A DNA stretch of 64,000 nucleotides from Azospirillum tabaci (GTDB taxonomy: Bacteria; Pseudomonadota; Alphaproteobacteria; Azospirillales; Azospirillaceae), in contig NZ_JACCJY010000002.1 of NCBI RefSeq assembly GCF_014596085.1, positions 310,001-374,000 of the forward strand, read 5' to 3'. This document shows positions 46,038 through 55,429 of this stretch, one piece after another. Position numbers and translations under genes: made by a program. Position 1 is the stretch's first letter. The number at the start of each line of letters is the position of its first letter. The notes under the pieces are model-generated. The model did no database searches. It saw only the letters and a list, made by a program, of their open reading frames with translations, and was not told where the DNA came from.

Positions 46038-46862
46038 TCAGGCCAGCGTGACCGTCATCCCTTCCCGCGCGGCGAAGCAGTTGGGGAACACCGCCTGGGC
46101 CGCCGCCTCGATGGCGGTCATGGCGGCGTCGTCATGGTCGGGGTCGTGGTGGAACAGAACCAATTGCTTGACACCGGCGGCCTGCGCCAGCCGGACGCCC
46201 TCGGTCCAGGTGGAATGACCCCAGCCGATGCGGTTCCGCCACTCCTCGTCCGTGTAGGTGCTGTCGTAGAGCACGAGGTCGGCGCCGTCGATCAGGTCGA
46301 GGATGTTGCGGTCGGGATGGCCGGGCACATGCTCGGTGTCGGTCACATAGACGAAGGATTTGCCCAGATGCTCGATGCGATAGCCGGTGGCGCCGTCCGG
46401 ATGGTTCAGGCGCGCCGTGCGGACCTGCACCCCCTCGCCCAGCGCAAAGCGGTCGCCCGCCGTGATCTCATCGAAGACGATGTTGCTTCCCATGGTGCGC
46501 ATCGGCACCGGAAACAGGGGGCGTTCCATCTGCCGCGCCATGGCCGCCTCGGTCCCGGGGGTGCCGTTCAGGTGGCCGGAGACGATGCGCAGGTGAAAAC
46601 CCTTGTTGTAGGCCGGGGCGAAGAAGGGAAAGCCGCAGATGTGGTCGAGATGGGTGTGGCTCATCAGCAGGGTCGCCTCGGCGGCGCCCTCCTTCAGCAG
46701 ACGCTTCCCAAGCATGCGGATGCCGGTTCCGGCGTCGATGACGATGCGCTGGCCGCCCGCCTGGACCTCCACGCAACTCGTGTTGCCGCCGAAGCCCATA
46801 TGGGACGGCAGCGGGCAAGGGACCGTGCCGCGAACCCCCCAGAAGGTCACCGAAAAGCCCAT
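46038..46862 (-). CDS. MBL-fold metallo-hydrolase
   Basis: A 274-residue metallo-beta-lactamase-fold enzyme. It starts SVTFWGVRGTVPCPLPSHMGFGGNTSCVEV, with metal ligands in LMSHTHLDHICGFPFF, HPDGATGYRI, VYVTDTEH (Asp) and LVLFHHDPDHDD. The WGVRG...GGNTSC start is shared with phosphodiesterase-like members of the fold, so cyclic-nucleotide hydrolysis is possible but not shown. GAGG lies 5 nt before the ATG. A CRP-like GTGA-N6-TCAC lies 100 bp upstream. Confidence 0.87.
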   Translation of the reverse strand: MGFSVTFWGVRGTVPCPLPSHMGFGGNTSCVEVQAGGQRIVIDAGTGIRMLGKRLLKEGAAEATLLMSHTHLDHICGFPFFAPAYNKGFHLRIVSGHLNGTPGTEAAMARQMERPLFPVPMRTMGSNIVFDEITAGDRFALGEGVQVRTARLNHPDGATGYRIEHLGKSFVYVTDTEHVPGHPDRNILDLIDGADLVLYDSTYTDEEWRNRIGWGHSTWTEGVRLAQAAGVKQLVLFHHDPDHDDAAMTAIEAAAQAVFPNCFAAREGMTVTLA

Positions 46863-46961
46863 ACCGCCCTCGATACACCGATCTCCGGACCACCGCGCCG
46901 CACCGAGCCTGCGGGTGAGGACCGTTAAAACGGCATTTTAGCATGGTTTTCGGTTTACGCG

Positions 46962-46975
46962 GTGACGACCGTCAC
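46962..46975. promoter_or_regulatory. CRP-like site GTGA-N6-TCAC
   Basis: GTGACGACCGTCAC is a perfect inverted repeat with the half-sites and 6-bp spacing of the CRP core. It lies 100 bp upstream of the MBL hydrolase start and about 80 bp beyond the end of the small Cys protein gene. Confidence 0.4.
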
Positions 46976-47055
46976 AGCCCCACCGGTTCCAAAGAGGGAG
47001 CCCGCCCCCTTCCGGATTGGACCAAGTCGATAGCCTTGGAGCAGCCGGTGCACGG

Positions 47056-47289
47056 TCAACTGGTCCACAGGATGCTTTCGATGAACCGTTCGCAGGACCG
47101 GCGGTGGTAGCAGCCGACGCAGCCGGTGTCGGGGCAGTCCAGTCCGGCCTTCAGAACGGTCAGCCCGTCCACCAGCCGGTCCTTCGTGGCCTGATCGATG
47201 ACGTCCGCCACAAGCACGTCGCGGATCGCCTCCGCCACGAGGTCGTCTTCCTGTTCCGGTACGATCACGATATGCCTGAGAGCCTGCAT
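47056..47289 (-). CDS. small cysteine-containing protein, unknown
   Basis: A 77-residue protein, MQALRHIVIVPEQEDDLV to FIESILWTS. The C-terminal third holds CPDTGCVGCYHRRSC, four cysteines spaced like a metal or Fe-S site. I do not recognise the family. AAAGG lies 8 nt before the ATG at 47289; an in-frame ATG at 47322 lacks a better RBS. It is followed by the MBL gene after about 190 bp and preceded by the chemoreceptor gene at 47389. Confidence 0.65.
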   Translation of the reverse strand: MQALRHIVIVPEQEDDLVAEAIRDVLVADVIDQATKDRLVDGLTVLKAGLDCPDTGCVGCYHRRSCERFIESILWTS

Positions 47290-47388
47290 GCGAAACACCT
47301 TTCCGTGGTCCAACTGCACCACAGGGGTGTTTCGCCAACATTTCAGGCGGAGCGCTCAAAAAAGACGAATTGCTGCAATCCGACACGT

Positions 47389-48423
47389 CTATTCGCAACG
47401 ACTGACGGAATCCTGGACGATCACTCCAAACCAGCCGAGTCCCTTGTAGGTTTCGTAACCTGGAGTCACGGCGAAACCCACCACACGCCCCTGGTCGTCG
47501 GAGTAGCTGCCGTGCCCGTGGCCGCCGGTGCGCAAGGGGAAGCTCTCCGTCAGGACGCCCCTGCGGTCGGAGGCAGCGATCACGCGGCAACGGCTGTCCA
47601 CCAGAAGGCAGCGGGTCCGGGAGCGCTCCTCGTCGGTCAGGCGGACGGAATCGACCACGCCTTGGGATTGATTCTGCCAGTCGAAGAAGACTCCCAGCAC
47701 GCCGATGACGGGGCTGTTCTCCTCGCCACCCTCCCGGATGGCCGTGGCGTAGGTGGCGACGGTCGCACGGTCCAACAGGTCGTTGGCGCCGATGTCGGCC
47801 ACCGCGAAGTCGGTGCCGCTGCGGGTGGCCATGGCCTCGCGGAACCAGGATTCGGACGCGACCGAACTGCCCACGGCGCGGCGGTAGCGGTCGGGCCGTC
47901 CCGTCGCCAGAACCACGCCCTTAGCATCGACGACCCAGAGGTCGAGATAGACCGTGTAGGCGCCAAGGATGACGCCCAGCCGCTGCACCGCTTGGCGCCG
48001 GTTGGCCTCGGACGGAGCGGTGGCGCAATCCACCACGGCGCTGTCGGTGGCCCACCACCGCACATCGCAGGACCGCTCGTACAAATTGCGGTCCATGATG
48101 TCGATCATGTTGAGCGCCAGATCGGCGAGCCGTCCGCCGCGCAACTGCGAAACCAAGCGGTTGCCGAGCGTGTTCAACTCGTCGGTTTGCACCGCCATCT
48201 GGGCGCGCAGTTCCCCGCCGATGCCGGTGATCCGCTCCGAGATGGCCTTCACCTCCTGGGCCACCACGGCGAAGCCGCGTCCAGCCTCCCCGGCGCGCGT
48301 CGCCTCGATCAGGGCGTTGAGCGCCAGGATCTTGGTCGTGTTCGTAACGGCCTGGATCTCGTCCATCTTGCGCGTGGCAAGATCGGACACGGCGCGCGAC
48401 AACGCCACGATACGCTCGGGCAT
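47389..48423 (-). CDS. soluble chemoreceptor-like protein with minimal signalling hairpin and C-terminal Cache-like domain
   Basis: A 344-residue protein without membrane helices. The N-terminus carries only the tip of the methyl-accepting signalling hairpin ([42 protein letters not shown], about residues 20-62). A linker of about 90 residues leads to a Cache-like sensor (LDLWVVDAKGVVLATGRPDRYRRAVGSSVASESWFREAM...GVLGVFFDWQNQ). That domain is normally periplasmic but here must be cytoplasmic. GGAGG lies 8 nt before the ATG at 48423; the ATG at 48429 is too close to it. The methylation helices are missing, so it may act on CheA or another partner without adaptation. Confidence 0.82.
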   Translation of the reverse strand: MPERIVALSRAVSDLATRKMDEIQAVTNTTKILALNALIEATRAGEAGRGFAVVAQEVKAISERITGIGGELRAQMAVQTDELNTLGNRLVSQLRGGRLADLALNMIDIMDRNLYERSCDVRWWATDSAVVDCATAPSEANRRQAVQRLGVILGAYTVYLDLWVVDAKGVVLATGRPDRYRRAVGSSVASESWFREAMATRSGTDFAVADIGANDLLDRATVATYATAIREGGEENSPVIGVLGVFFDWQNQSQGVVDSVRLTDEERSRTRCLLVDSRCRVIAASDRRGVLTESFPLRTGGHGHGSYSDDQGRVVGFAVTPGYETYKGLGWFGVIVQDSVSRCE

Positions 48424-48623
48424 GAACATCACCTCCAAGGATTATCGGTGACGACCCCCAAAGGATGACCGAACAACCACTTGTCGGCTCATTCAATCAT
48501 CCGCAACCCACCCGAGCCGCATTGAATCGACGCAATCACACATCCGCAACACAGAACGCCAGCCAGCGCCGTGCCACACCCTGCGGCGCAATGTCATCCC
48601 CCGGTATGCGGAAGTGGAACGGC

Positions 48624-50015
48624 TCAGACCTTGTAGGCCAGACGCAGGCCGCCCCAATGGCGTCCGCGCACGGTGATCGGAGCCGACACGTCCTTCATCA
48701 GGGCATACTGGCCGCCCCCCATGTCACGCCGATAGGTCTGGAGCAGGAACGGCTTCATGCTTCGCCCCGCGGCCAGGCCGACGCGGTCGTTGAAGATGCG
48801 GCGGTTGCGGCAGTTGGCCGCGTTCCACGTCGGGTCGGCACCCTGGGGCTGGCTGAACCTGCGGTTGTGGGTGGGAAGATAGCCGTTGGAGTCGACCGCC
48901 ACGCAGAAGACGATGCGTTCGCTTTGCCCCAGCAGCGAATCGAGCACCCTCGGCAGCATGCGGTCGCAGAACTCCGTGAAGCGGGTCATGTGCTGCTGCG
49001 GGTTGGAACCGGGGATGGGCTGGTAATTGCTGTCGAACAGGTCGCCCTCGCGAACCTCGCCGCGCGACAGCGCATCCTCGAAATCGGCGGAGATTCGCGA
49101 CGCGGCGTCACGGACCATGCGGATGAAGGGCGTGTCCACCGTCTCCACGTCCAACTCGGCGGTGATGCCGATCAGCCGCTCGCTCATGCCGACCAGCGTG
49201 TTCACGCGGTCGCGAGCCTGGGCCAGATTGTCGCTGGACAGCTGCACACCGACCGCGAGGTCGTCGATCTCGTGCTGAAGCTCCTCGCAGTTGGCACCGA
49301 TCTCGGAGGAGGCGGCGTCGATCTTGTCGGTCTCGCCGTTCAGTTCCGACATGGCCCGGCCGACGGTCTCGATGACGGCGCCGATGGCGGTGGTGCCCTC
49401 GCTCACCGCGCGGGCCTTGCCGGCGCTGGACGCGCTTTCGGCCATCAGGCGCTGCGCCTGGTCGTTGAGATACTTCAGAGTGGCGTCGATCTCCGTCGTC
49501 GCCTCGCTGGTCTTCTTGGACAGGGCCTTCACCTCGTTCGCCACCACGGCGAAGCCGCGCCCGGCCTCGCCGGCGCGGGCCGCCTCGATGGTGGCGTTGA
49601 GCGCCAGCAGGTTGGTCTGCTTGGCGATGACGAAGATTTCCTTGGCGACCCGGCCCACGCGGTCGAGCGCCTCCTGAAGGCCGGCGATCTGGCCCTCAAT
49701 GCCCCCCACCGCGGCGACGAGAGCGTGGATGTCGTCCATGGACCGCTGCACCCGGTCGTGGGAGGATTCGACCTCCTGCCGGGCCTGCTCGGTCACGGAG
49801 CGCGCCACGGTCGCGGCGGCGGAGATGCGCTGCGTGCTCTCCGACATCTTATTCCCGGTCCCACGCAACTGCGCGAAAACGTTGGCCTGATGGCCGAGGC
49901 GGCCGTTGACCTCTTCCACATGGCCCGCGATGTCCGCGATCTCGATGCCGAGATTGCCCGCTTCGGTGGCAATGTCCGCGATCAAATGAGAGCGGCCGCC
50001 GAACGCACTGTCCAT
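48624..50015 (-). CDS. soluble methyl-accepting chemotaxis protein with C-terminal sensor
   Basis: A 463-residue cytoplasmic chemoreceptor. A long coiled coil includes the hairpin [43 protein letters not shown] (about 127-170) with flanking heptads. The C-terminal 130 residues form a sensor domain ([68 protein letters not shown]). There is no membrane helix or HAMP domain. The sensor resembles Cache-type domains of rhizobial and azospirillar soluble receptors. The RBS is weak (GGCGGAAAA before the ATG). It is upstream of the shorter receptor, 200 bp apart. Confidence 0.9.
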   Translation of the reverse strand: MDSAFGGRSHLIADIATEAGNLGIEIADIAGHVEEVNGRLGHQANVFAQLRGTGNKMSESTQRISAAATVARSVTEQARQEVESSHDRVQRSMDDIHALVAAVGGIEGQIAGLQEALDRVGRVAKEIFVIAKQTNLLALNATIEAARAGEAGRGFAVVANEVKALSKKTSEATTEIDATLKYLNDQAQRLMAESASSAGKARAVSEGTTAIGAVIETVGRAMSELNGETDKIDAASSEIGANCEELQHEIDDLAVGVQLSSDNLAQARDRVNTLVGMSERLIGITAELDVETVDTPFIRMVRDAASRISADFEDALSRGEVREGDLFDSNYQPIPGSNPQQHMTRFTEFCDRMLPRVLDSLLGQSERIVFCVAVDSNGYLPTHNRRFSQPQGADPTWNAANCRNRRIFNDRVGLAAGRSMKPFLLQTYRRDMGGGQYALMKDVSAPITVRGRHWGGLRLAYKV

Positions 50016-50177
50016 TTTTCCGCCATCCGTTTCACAAGAATGCGCAGAGCGCTAAAATCCAATGCAATTATTACCGAACCCTTACAAATGCGCAACGGAG
50101 GAAGGGTCATTCTAAAAGGCAATGTGCTCAATTATTGCGCTCTGGTAACCCGCTCGCAACCGAAGGCGGAGAAAGCG

Positions 50178-51128
50178 TCAGCCCGCACTGCCCTCGACGC
50201 CCTGGCCGGGGGCGCCCTGGCCATCCGCAATGCGACGGTCCAGCCGGTCGTCCTGAAGACCGGCGGGCTCCTGGTGGATCAGAACCTCAGCGCCGGGGAA
50301 GGCTTCCTTCAGGCGGTTCTCCACCCGATCGGTGATGTCGTGCGCCCTGGCGACCGACAGCGAGGGGTCGAGTTCCAAGTGCAGTTCGATGAAGGCGCCA
50401 ACGCCGGAGCTGCGGGTGCGCAGGTCGTGCATCCCCGCGACGTCCGGTTGCGCCATCACCAGCGCCGCGATGCGCTCCCGCTCCTCCACCGGCAGCTCCC
50501 GGTCCATCAGGACGTTCAGCGCCTCCCTGGCGACCTTGCGGGCGCCGTAGAGCAGGAAGGCGGCGATGCCCAGTCCGAACAGCGGATCGAAGGCGCTGAT
50601 GCCTGTCCATCCCGTCAGCAGGATCGCCAGGATGACCGCCGCGTTCATCAGCAGGTCACCAGAATAATGCAGCCGGTCCGCCCCCACCGCGACCGAGCCG
50701 GTGGCCGTCACCACATGGCGTTGGAAGGTGATCAGGCCGGCGGTCAGCAGGATGGACAGCAGCATCACGGCGATGCCCACCGCCCCCTCGCCCACCGGCT
50801 GCGGGGTGATGAGGCGGCGCACCGCCTCGATGGTCAGGAACAGGGCGGAGCCGCCGATGAAGGCGGCCTGGGCCAACGCGGCCAGCGCCTCCGCCTTGCC
50901 ATGGCCGAAGCGGTGCGCCTCGTCCGGCGGGCGCAACGCCGTCCGCACCCCCAGCAGCGTCACCACCGAGGCCATCATGTCCGTGCTGGAATCGATCAGC
51001 GACGACAGGATGCTGACCGAGTCGGTCGCCAGATAGGCCGCCAGCTTCGCCAGGATCAGCGTGAGGGACACCGACACGCTGGCGTAGGTCGCGTAACGGC
51101 GCAGCCGGTGCGAACGCGATTCGCTCAT
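50178..51128 (-). CDS. cation diffusion facilitator (FieF/YiiP-like)
   Basis: A 316-residue inner-membrane metal/proton antiporter with six helices. Metal site A is complete: SLIDSSTDMMAS (DxxxD, helix 2) and HYSGDLLMN (HxxxD, helix 5), a DD-HD set typical of Zn/Fe/Cd exporters. The cytoplasmic ferredoxin-like domain follows (MHDLRTRSSGVGAFIELHLELDPSLSVARAHDI), and HRFGHGKAEALAAL is the usual loop. The start MSESRSHRLRR follows AAGGCGC; an ATG nine codons earlier lies in the same frame. It is 34 bp downstream of pdxH. Confidence 0.92.
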   Translation of the reverse strand: MSESRSHRLRRYATYASVSVSLTLILAKLAAYLATDSVSILSSLIDSSTDMMASVVTLLGVRTALRPPDEAHRFGHGKAEALAALAQAAFIGGSALFLTIEAVRRLITPQPVGEGAVGIAVMLLSILLTAGLITFQRHVVTATGSVAVGADRLHYSGDLLMNAAVILAILLTGWTGISAFDPLFGLGIAAFLLYGARKVAREALNVLMDRELPVEERERIAALVMAQPDVAGMHDLRTRSSGVGAFIELHLELDPSLSVARAHDITDRVENRLKEAFPGAEVLIHQEPAGLQDDRLDRRIADGQGAPGQGVEGSAG

Positions 51129-51162
51129 GAGCGCCTTCTTATGTGATGACGGCACCCGTCCT

Positions 51163-51774
51163 TTACGGGAAAAGACGCTCCGTCGTCCAGCGCGCGGGCT
51201 CCGCCGCCGCCGGGTCGCCCTCGCGCAGATACAGAGTCCGCTCGTGGAGGCGGAAGGGGCGGTCCTGCCAGAACTCGATTCGCCGCGGCAGGATGCGGAA
51301 TCCGGTCCAGTGCGGCGGGCGGGGAACGGCGCCCAGGCCGAACTTGGCGGCGAATTGGGCGACCCGCTTCTCCAGCTCCCAACGGCCCTCCAGTGGGCGC
51401 GACTGCTGCGACGCCCAGGCGCCGATGCGGCTCTCCCGCGGGCGGCTTTCGAAATAGGCGTCGGCCTCGGAGTCGGACACCTGTTCCACCGCGCCCTCGA
51501 CGCGGATCTGGCGCCTCAGGGTCTTCCAGTGGAAGCACAGCGCGGCGTTGGCGTTGGCCAGAAGCTGCTCGCCCTTCCGGCTTTCCGTGTTGGTGTAGAA
51601 GACGAATCCGCGCGGATCGACGCCCTTCAGAAGCACCATGCGCACCGACGGCGCCCCCTGCGCGTCGGCGGTGGCCAGCGCCATGGCGTTGGGATCGTTG
51701 ATTTCGCTGCGGGTGGCTTCGTCCATCCAATCCTGAAACAGGGCGTACGGGTCCCGGTCGTTGGATTCGCTCAT
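51163..51774 (-). CDS. pdxH: pyridoxamine/pyridoxine 5'-phosphate oxidase
   Basis: A 203-residue FMN enzyme that makes pyridoxal 5'-phosphate in the salvage and final biosynthetic step. [33 protein letters not shown] is the FMN-binding region, [19 protein letters not shown] and [14 protein letters not shown] follow, and the C-terminal [15 protein letters not shown]...[11 protein letters not shown]...RWTTERLFP is the dimerisation domain signature. GAGGGCAAG lies directly before the ATG at 51774; an ATG at 51816 is less likely. It probably forms an operon with the CDF gene. Confidence 0.95.
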   Translation of the reverse strand: MSESNDRDPYALFQDWMDEATRSEINDPNAMALATADAQGAPSVRMVLLKGVDPRGFVFYTNTESRKGEQLLANANAALCFHWKTLRRQIRVEGAVEQVSDSEADAYFESRPRESRIGAWASQQSRPLEGRWELEKRVAQFAAKFGLGAVPRPPHWTGFRILPRRIEFWQDRPFRLHERTLYLREGDPAAAEPARWTTERLFP

Positions 51775-51953
51775 CTTGCCCTCGTTGCGCGGCCGTGGCC
51801 CAAGTTTCAACGTCAAGTTTCGGCGCCGTTCCCGGCGTCTTCCCAGTTCACAAATATGCCCAATTCACAGATAGGATAGCCTCGCATATATGAGTGTCCA
51901 CCGGTGCGCCAGAAGCAAGGCACGCCGGCTCCCAACCTTTCGAGGCAGCATCG

Positions 51954-52409
51954 ATGTTCGTGAAGAAACTCGTCCCGGCGGCGATGGCGATCGCCCTGCT
52001 TGCGGGTTGCGTCAGCACCTCGCAGGAAGCCACCAAGAACGCCGAGACCGTCGGCGGCCGGATCTCGTCGACCTATGGCAACGCGTCGGGCAAGGTCGCG
52101 TCCTCAGGCACCGGCCCGCTGCTGGGCGCCTTCATCGGCGGGGCCGCGGTCCAGCCCTCGGGCGCCGCCCCCCCCGCGACCCCGGGCCAGCGGGCCCACC
52201 CCGCCCCCGTCCGGGACAAGGTGGGCTGGACCAACCCGGCGACGGGCCATCACGGCTCGCTGACCACGACGCGCGAGGGCTACAACAACGCCGGCCAGTA
52301 CTGCCGTGAGTTCCACCAAACGGTAACCACAAAGAGCCAGACCGAATTGGCTTACGGAACCGCTTGCAAACAGGCCGATGGTACGTGGAAGATTGTCGCC
52401 AATTCGTAA
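51954..52409 (+). CDS. outer-membrane lipoprotein, RT0821/Lpp0805-like surface protein
   Basis: A 151-residue lipoprotein: signal and lipobox LLAGC at about residue 21, followed by a low-complexity Gly/Ser/Ala segment and a C-terminal domain CREFHQTVTTKSQTELAYGTACKQADGTWKIVAN, characteristic of the RT0821/Lpp0805 (17-kDa-antigen-like) group. A Gly-rich hydrophobic segment (GPLLGAFIGGAAV) resembles the glycine-zipper of that family. It precedes the dnaJ-like gene by about 48 bp. Confidence 0.85.
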   Translation: MFVKKLVPAAMAIALLAGCVSTSQEATKNAETVGGRISSTYGNASGKVASSGTGPLLGAFIGGAAVQPSGAAPPATPGQRAHPAPVRDKVGWTNPATGHHGSLTTTREGYNNAGQYCREFHQTVTTKSQTELAYGTACKQADGTWKIVANS

Positions 52410-52457
52410 CGCCGTATCCCCGGGCTTCGGGGTGGAATAACTCTGTTCGTGGAAAGC

Positions 52458-53402
52458 ATGCGTGACCCTTATCAAATCCTCGGCCTCACCCGCTCCGCGA
52501 GCGCCGACGACATCAAGAAGGCGTACCGCAAGCTCGCCAAGGAGTTCCACCCCGACCTGAAGCCCGGCAACGCCGCGAACGAGGAGCGCTTCAAGGAAAT
52601 CTCGGCGGCCTACACGCTGCTGTCGGATTCCGACAAGCGCGCCCGTTTCGACCGCGGAGAGATCGACTCCTCCGGCCAGGAGCGCCACCACGGCTTCGGC
52701 GGCCGCTCCCGCGCCAACGCCGGGCGCAGCCGCGCCTACAGCGGGGCCGGCGGCGGTGGCGACGATTCCTTCTTCGGCGGCGAGGACTGGTTCTCCGACC
52801 TGTTCAGCGGCGGACGCAAGCGCGGCGGGGCGGCGGGTGGTGCCGCCGGCGGCTCGCGGTCGCGCGGCAGTGACATCAACTACTCGGTCTCCGTGCCCTT
52901 CGTCGAGGCGGCGCAGGGCACCAAGCGGCGCATCAGCCTGTCCAACGGCAAGAGCATCGACGTCACCGTTCCGCCGGGGACGGAGGATCAGGCGAAGCTG
53001 CGGCTGAAGGGCCAGGGGCTTCCCGGCGCCGGCGGCTTCGGGGCCGGCGACGCCATCGTCGAGGTCCATGTCGAGGCGCACCCCTTCTTCACCCGCCAAG
53101 CTTCCGACATCCATGTCGAGGTGCCGATCACCCTGAACGAGGCGGTTCTCGGCGCCACCATCCGCGTGCCGACCATCAGCGGTCCGGTCGCGCTGAAGAT
53201 TCCGCCGGGGGCCAACACCGGGTCCACCCTGCGGCTGCGCGGCAAGGGCGTGATGAACCAAGCGACCAAGCAGGCCGGCGACCAGTATGTGAAGCTGAAG
53301 GTCGTCCTCCCCGACCCGCCCGACGCGGAGTTGGTCAAGTTCATGGAGGAATGGTCCAGGACGCGCAGCTACGACGTGCGCAAAAAGGCCGGCCTGGAGT
53401 GA
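52458..53402 (+). CDS. CbpA-type DnaJ co-chaperone
   Basis: A 314-residue J-domain protein. The J-domain occupies residues 1-66 (YQILGLTRSASADDIKKAYRKLAKEFHPDLKPGN, HPD intact). It is followed by a Gly/Ser-rich region and two C-terminal substrate-binding beta domains (NYSVSVPFVEAAQGTKRRISL, GDAIVEVHVEAHPFFTR). It lacks the CxxCxGxG zinc fingers of DnaJ, so it is of the CbpA/DjlB-like type and stimulates DnaK. The ATG at 52458 follows GGAAAGC; a GTG three codons earlier is possible. Confidence 0.92.
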   Translation: MRDPYQILGLTRSASADDIKKAYRKLAKEFHPDLKPGNAANEERFKEISAAYTLLSDSDKRARFDRGEIDSSGQERHHGFGGRSRANAGRSRAYSGAGGGGDDSFFGGEDWFSDLFSGGRKRGGAAGGAAGGSRSRGSDINYSVSVPFVEAAQGTKRRISLSNGKSIDVTVPPGTEDQAKLRLKGQGLPGAGGFGAGDAIVEVHVEAHPFFTRQASDIHVEVPITLNEAVLGATIRVPTISGPVALKIPPGANTGSTLRLRGKGVMNQATKQAGDQYVKLKVVLPDPPDAELVKFMEEWSRTRSYDVRKKAGLE

Positions 53403-53539
53403 GCCGGAGCCGTTAACCCTCTCCTCACTTGTATGTCAAAGAAAAGTCTTGGATCGAATGCGGTTGATGCGGGCCGGTGGCGCCTTCATCAATGACGGCG
53501 ATGTGCCGGAAACGGTTTTCGCTGCTTTCGTAGGACGCC

Positions 53540-55318
53540 ATGCCGCCGATCCCGAAAAAGTATCTGACCGCCCTCGCCGTTGTTGCTGCGCTTCTGCTTG
53601 GCTGGTTCGCCTTCGCGGCCTGGACCGACTACGCGCGTGACGGCGCCGAGGAGATCGCGACCTACAGCGACTTGGTGGCGGCGGCCGAACGGGGGGACAT
53701 CGCCTCGGTCACCTTCCGCGGCGACGGGGCGCACGCCGTCACGCCGGACGGCCAGCGGCTGCGGGCCGTCGTTCCGGTGACCGACGACCTGCTGAAGGAA
53801 CTGCGCGGGCGGAAGATCGCCATCGCCTTCGAGGAGGAGGCCGGCGGGCTGGTGTCGGGCACCGTCTCCGTCTTGGAGAAGCTGGCGCCCTTCCTGGTGA
53901 TCGGCCTGCTGATCGGCGCGCTGCTGCTCAGCGGAGGGCAGTTCCTCGGCGGCAGCCGGGCCACCCGCGTCCGCCCGCGCGACACCGGCACCGTCTTCGC
54001 CGACGTCGCCGGAGTGGACGAGGCAAAGGAGGAGCTTCGCGAAACCGTGGAGTTCCTGCGCGACCCGCGCCGCTTCGCGATGGCCGGCGCCCGCGTGCCC
54101 AAGGGCATTCTGCTGGTCGGCCCGCCGGGCACCGGCAAGACGATGCTGGCGAAGGCCGCGGCCGGCGAGGCCGGTGTGCCCTTCTTCACCGTGTCCGGCT
54201 CCGACTTCGTGGAAATGTTCGTCGGGCTGGGCGCCGCGCGGGTGCGCAGCGTCTTCAAGACGGCGCGGGCCGCCGCCCCCTGCCTGCTGTTCATCGACGA
54301 GGTCGACGCCCTGGCCGGCAAGCGCGGCGAATCCAACTCCCATTCGGAGCGGGAGCAGACCCTGAACCAGCTCCTGGTCGAGATGGACGGCATCGTCAAT
54401 GGCGGCGAGGTGGTGGTGATCGCCGCGACCAACCGCGCGGAGATGCTGGACCCCGCCGTGACCCGGCCGGGCCGCTTCGACCGCCACATCCATGTCGCGC
54501 TGCCCGACGTGGCCGGGCGCGAGGCCATCCTGGGCGTCCACACCGGCCGGCTGCACCTCGCCCCCGACGTTTGCGTCCGTACGGTGGCGCGGGGCACGCC
54601 CGGCTTCTCCGGCGCGGAACTGGCCAACCTGACCAACGAGGCCGCTCTGTCGGCCGCGCGCAACGGGCGCGTCATCGTCGGCATGGCCGATTTCGAGGCG
54701 GCGAAGGACCGCGTCCTGATGGGCAACGAGCGGCGCAGCCTCGCCCTCTCCAGCCATGAGCGGCGCCTGACCGCCTATCACGAGGCTGGTCACGCGCTGG
54801 TCTCCATCCGCTGCCCGGAGGCCGACCCCATCCACAAGGCCACGATCATCCCGCGCGGCCGCGCTCTGGGCATGGTCGTGCGGCTGCCGGAGGGCGACCG
54901 CGTGTCGGTGTCGCGCGCCAAGCTGCTGGCCGACATCGCCGTCGCCATGGCCGGGCGCGCGGCCGAGGACCTGGTCTTCGGCGCGGATGCGGTCACCACC
55001 GGGGCGGAGGCCGATTTCCGCGCCGCCACCGACCTCGCCCGCCGCATGGTCACCGCCTGGGGCATGAGCGACGCCATCGGCTATGTCGCCCACGCCGGCA
55101 ACGACCCGGCCATCGTCCGGTCCGAGCGCACCGCTTGGCGCATCGACGAAGAGGTCCGCCGCATCACCGACGAGGGGATGGAGCGCGCCCGGCGCATCCT
55201 GGCCGCCGACCGCGCCGCACTGGAACGGATCACCGCCGCCCTGTTGGAGCGCGAGACGCTGAGCGGCGAGGAAATCGGCGCGCTGGCGGAGGAGCAGCGG
55301 GAAACGGAAGCGGCCTGA
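53540..55318 (+). CDS. FtsH-like membrane AAA+ metalloprotease (paralogue)
   Basis: A 592-residue ATP-dependent zinc protease. A transmembrane helix at about 8-27 and another at about 115-133 enclose a short periplasmic domain of about 85 residues, as in FtsH. Walker A is GPPGTGKT (194-201), followed by Walker B CLLFIDEVDAL, the arginine finger region NRAEMLDPAVTRPGRFDRH, and the zinc motif HEAGH (414-418) with the third Asp ligand in AAEDLVFGAD-like sequence. At 592 residues it is shorter than typical FtsH (about 640), and lacks the long C-terminal tail, so I read it as a second FtsH; the main ftsH normally sits with tilS elsewhere. Confidence 0.9.
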   Translation: MPPIPKKYLTALAVVAALLLGWFAFAAWTDYARDGAEEIATYSDLVAAAERGDIASVTFRGDGAHAVTPDGQRLRAVVPVTDDLLKELRGRKIAIAFEEEAGGLVSGTVSVLEKLAPFLVIGLLIGALLLSGGQFLGGSRATRVRPRDTGTVFADVAGVDEAKEELRETVEFLRDPRRFAMAGARVPKGILLVGPPGTGKTMLAKAAAGEAGVPFFTVSGSDFVEMFVGLGAARVRSVFKTARAAAPCLLFIDEVDALAGKRGESNSHSEREQTLNQLLVEMDGIVNGGEVVVIAATNRAEMLDPAVTRPGRFDRHIHVALPDVAGREAILGVHTGRLHLAPDVCVRTVARGTPGFSGAELANLTNEAALSAARNGRVIVGMADFEAAKDRVLMGNERRSLALSSHERRLTAYHEAGHALVSIRCPEADPIHKATIIPRGRALGMVVRLPEGDRVSVSRAKLLADIAVAMAGRAAEDLVFGADAVTTGAEADFRAATDLARRMVTAWGMSDAIGYVAHAGNDPAIVRSERTAWRIDEEVRRITDEGMERARRILAADRAALERITAALLERETLSGEEIGALAEEQRETEAA

Positions 55319-55429
55319 TGGCGAATTTTCTCGTTCACATTCAACGACAAACATTGCTGCATACGCGCATACATTGGTAAAATGCCGTAGAATTTCCGCA
55401 CAGCTGTGCGATCAGCATCGGGGCTGAGG

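Noticed and set aside
52410-52457. Terminator between the lipoprotein and the DnaJ-like gene
   Set aside because: The CCCCG/CGGGG hairpin has only a 5-bp stem and no T-tract, so termination is not supported.
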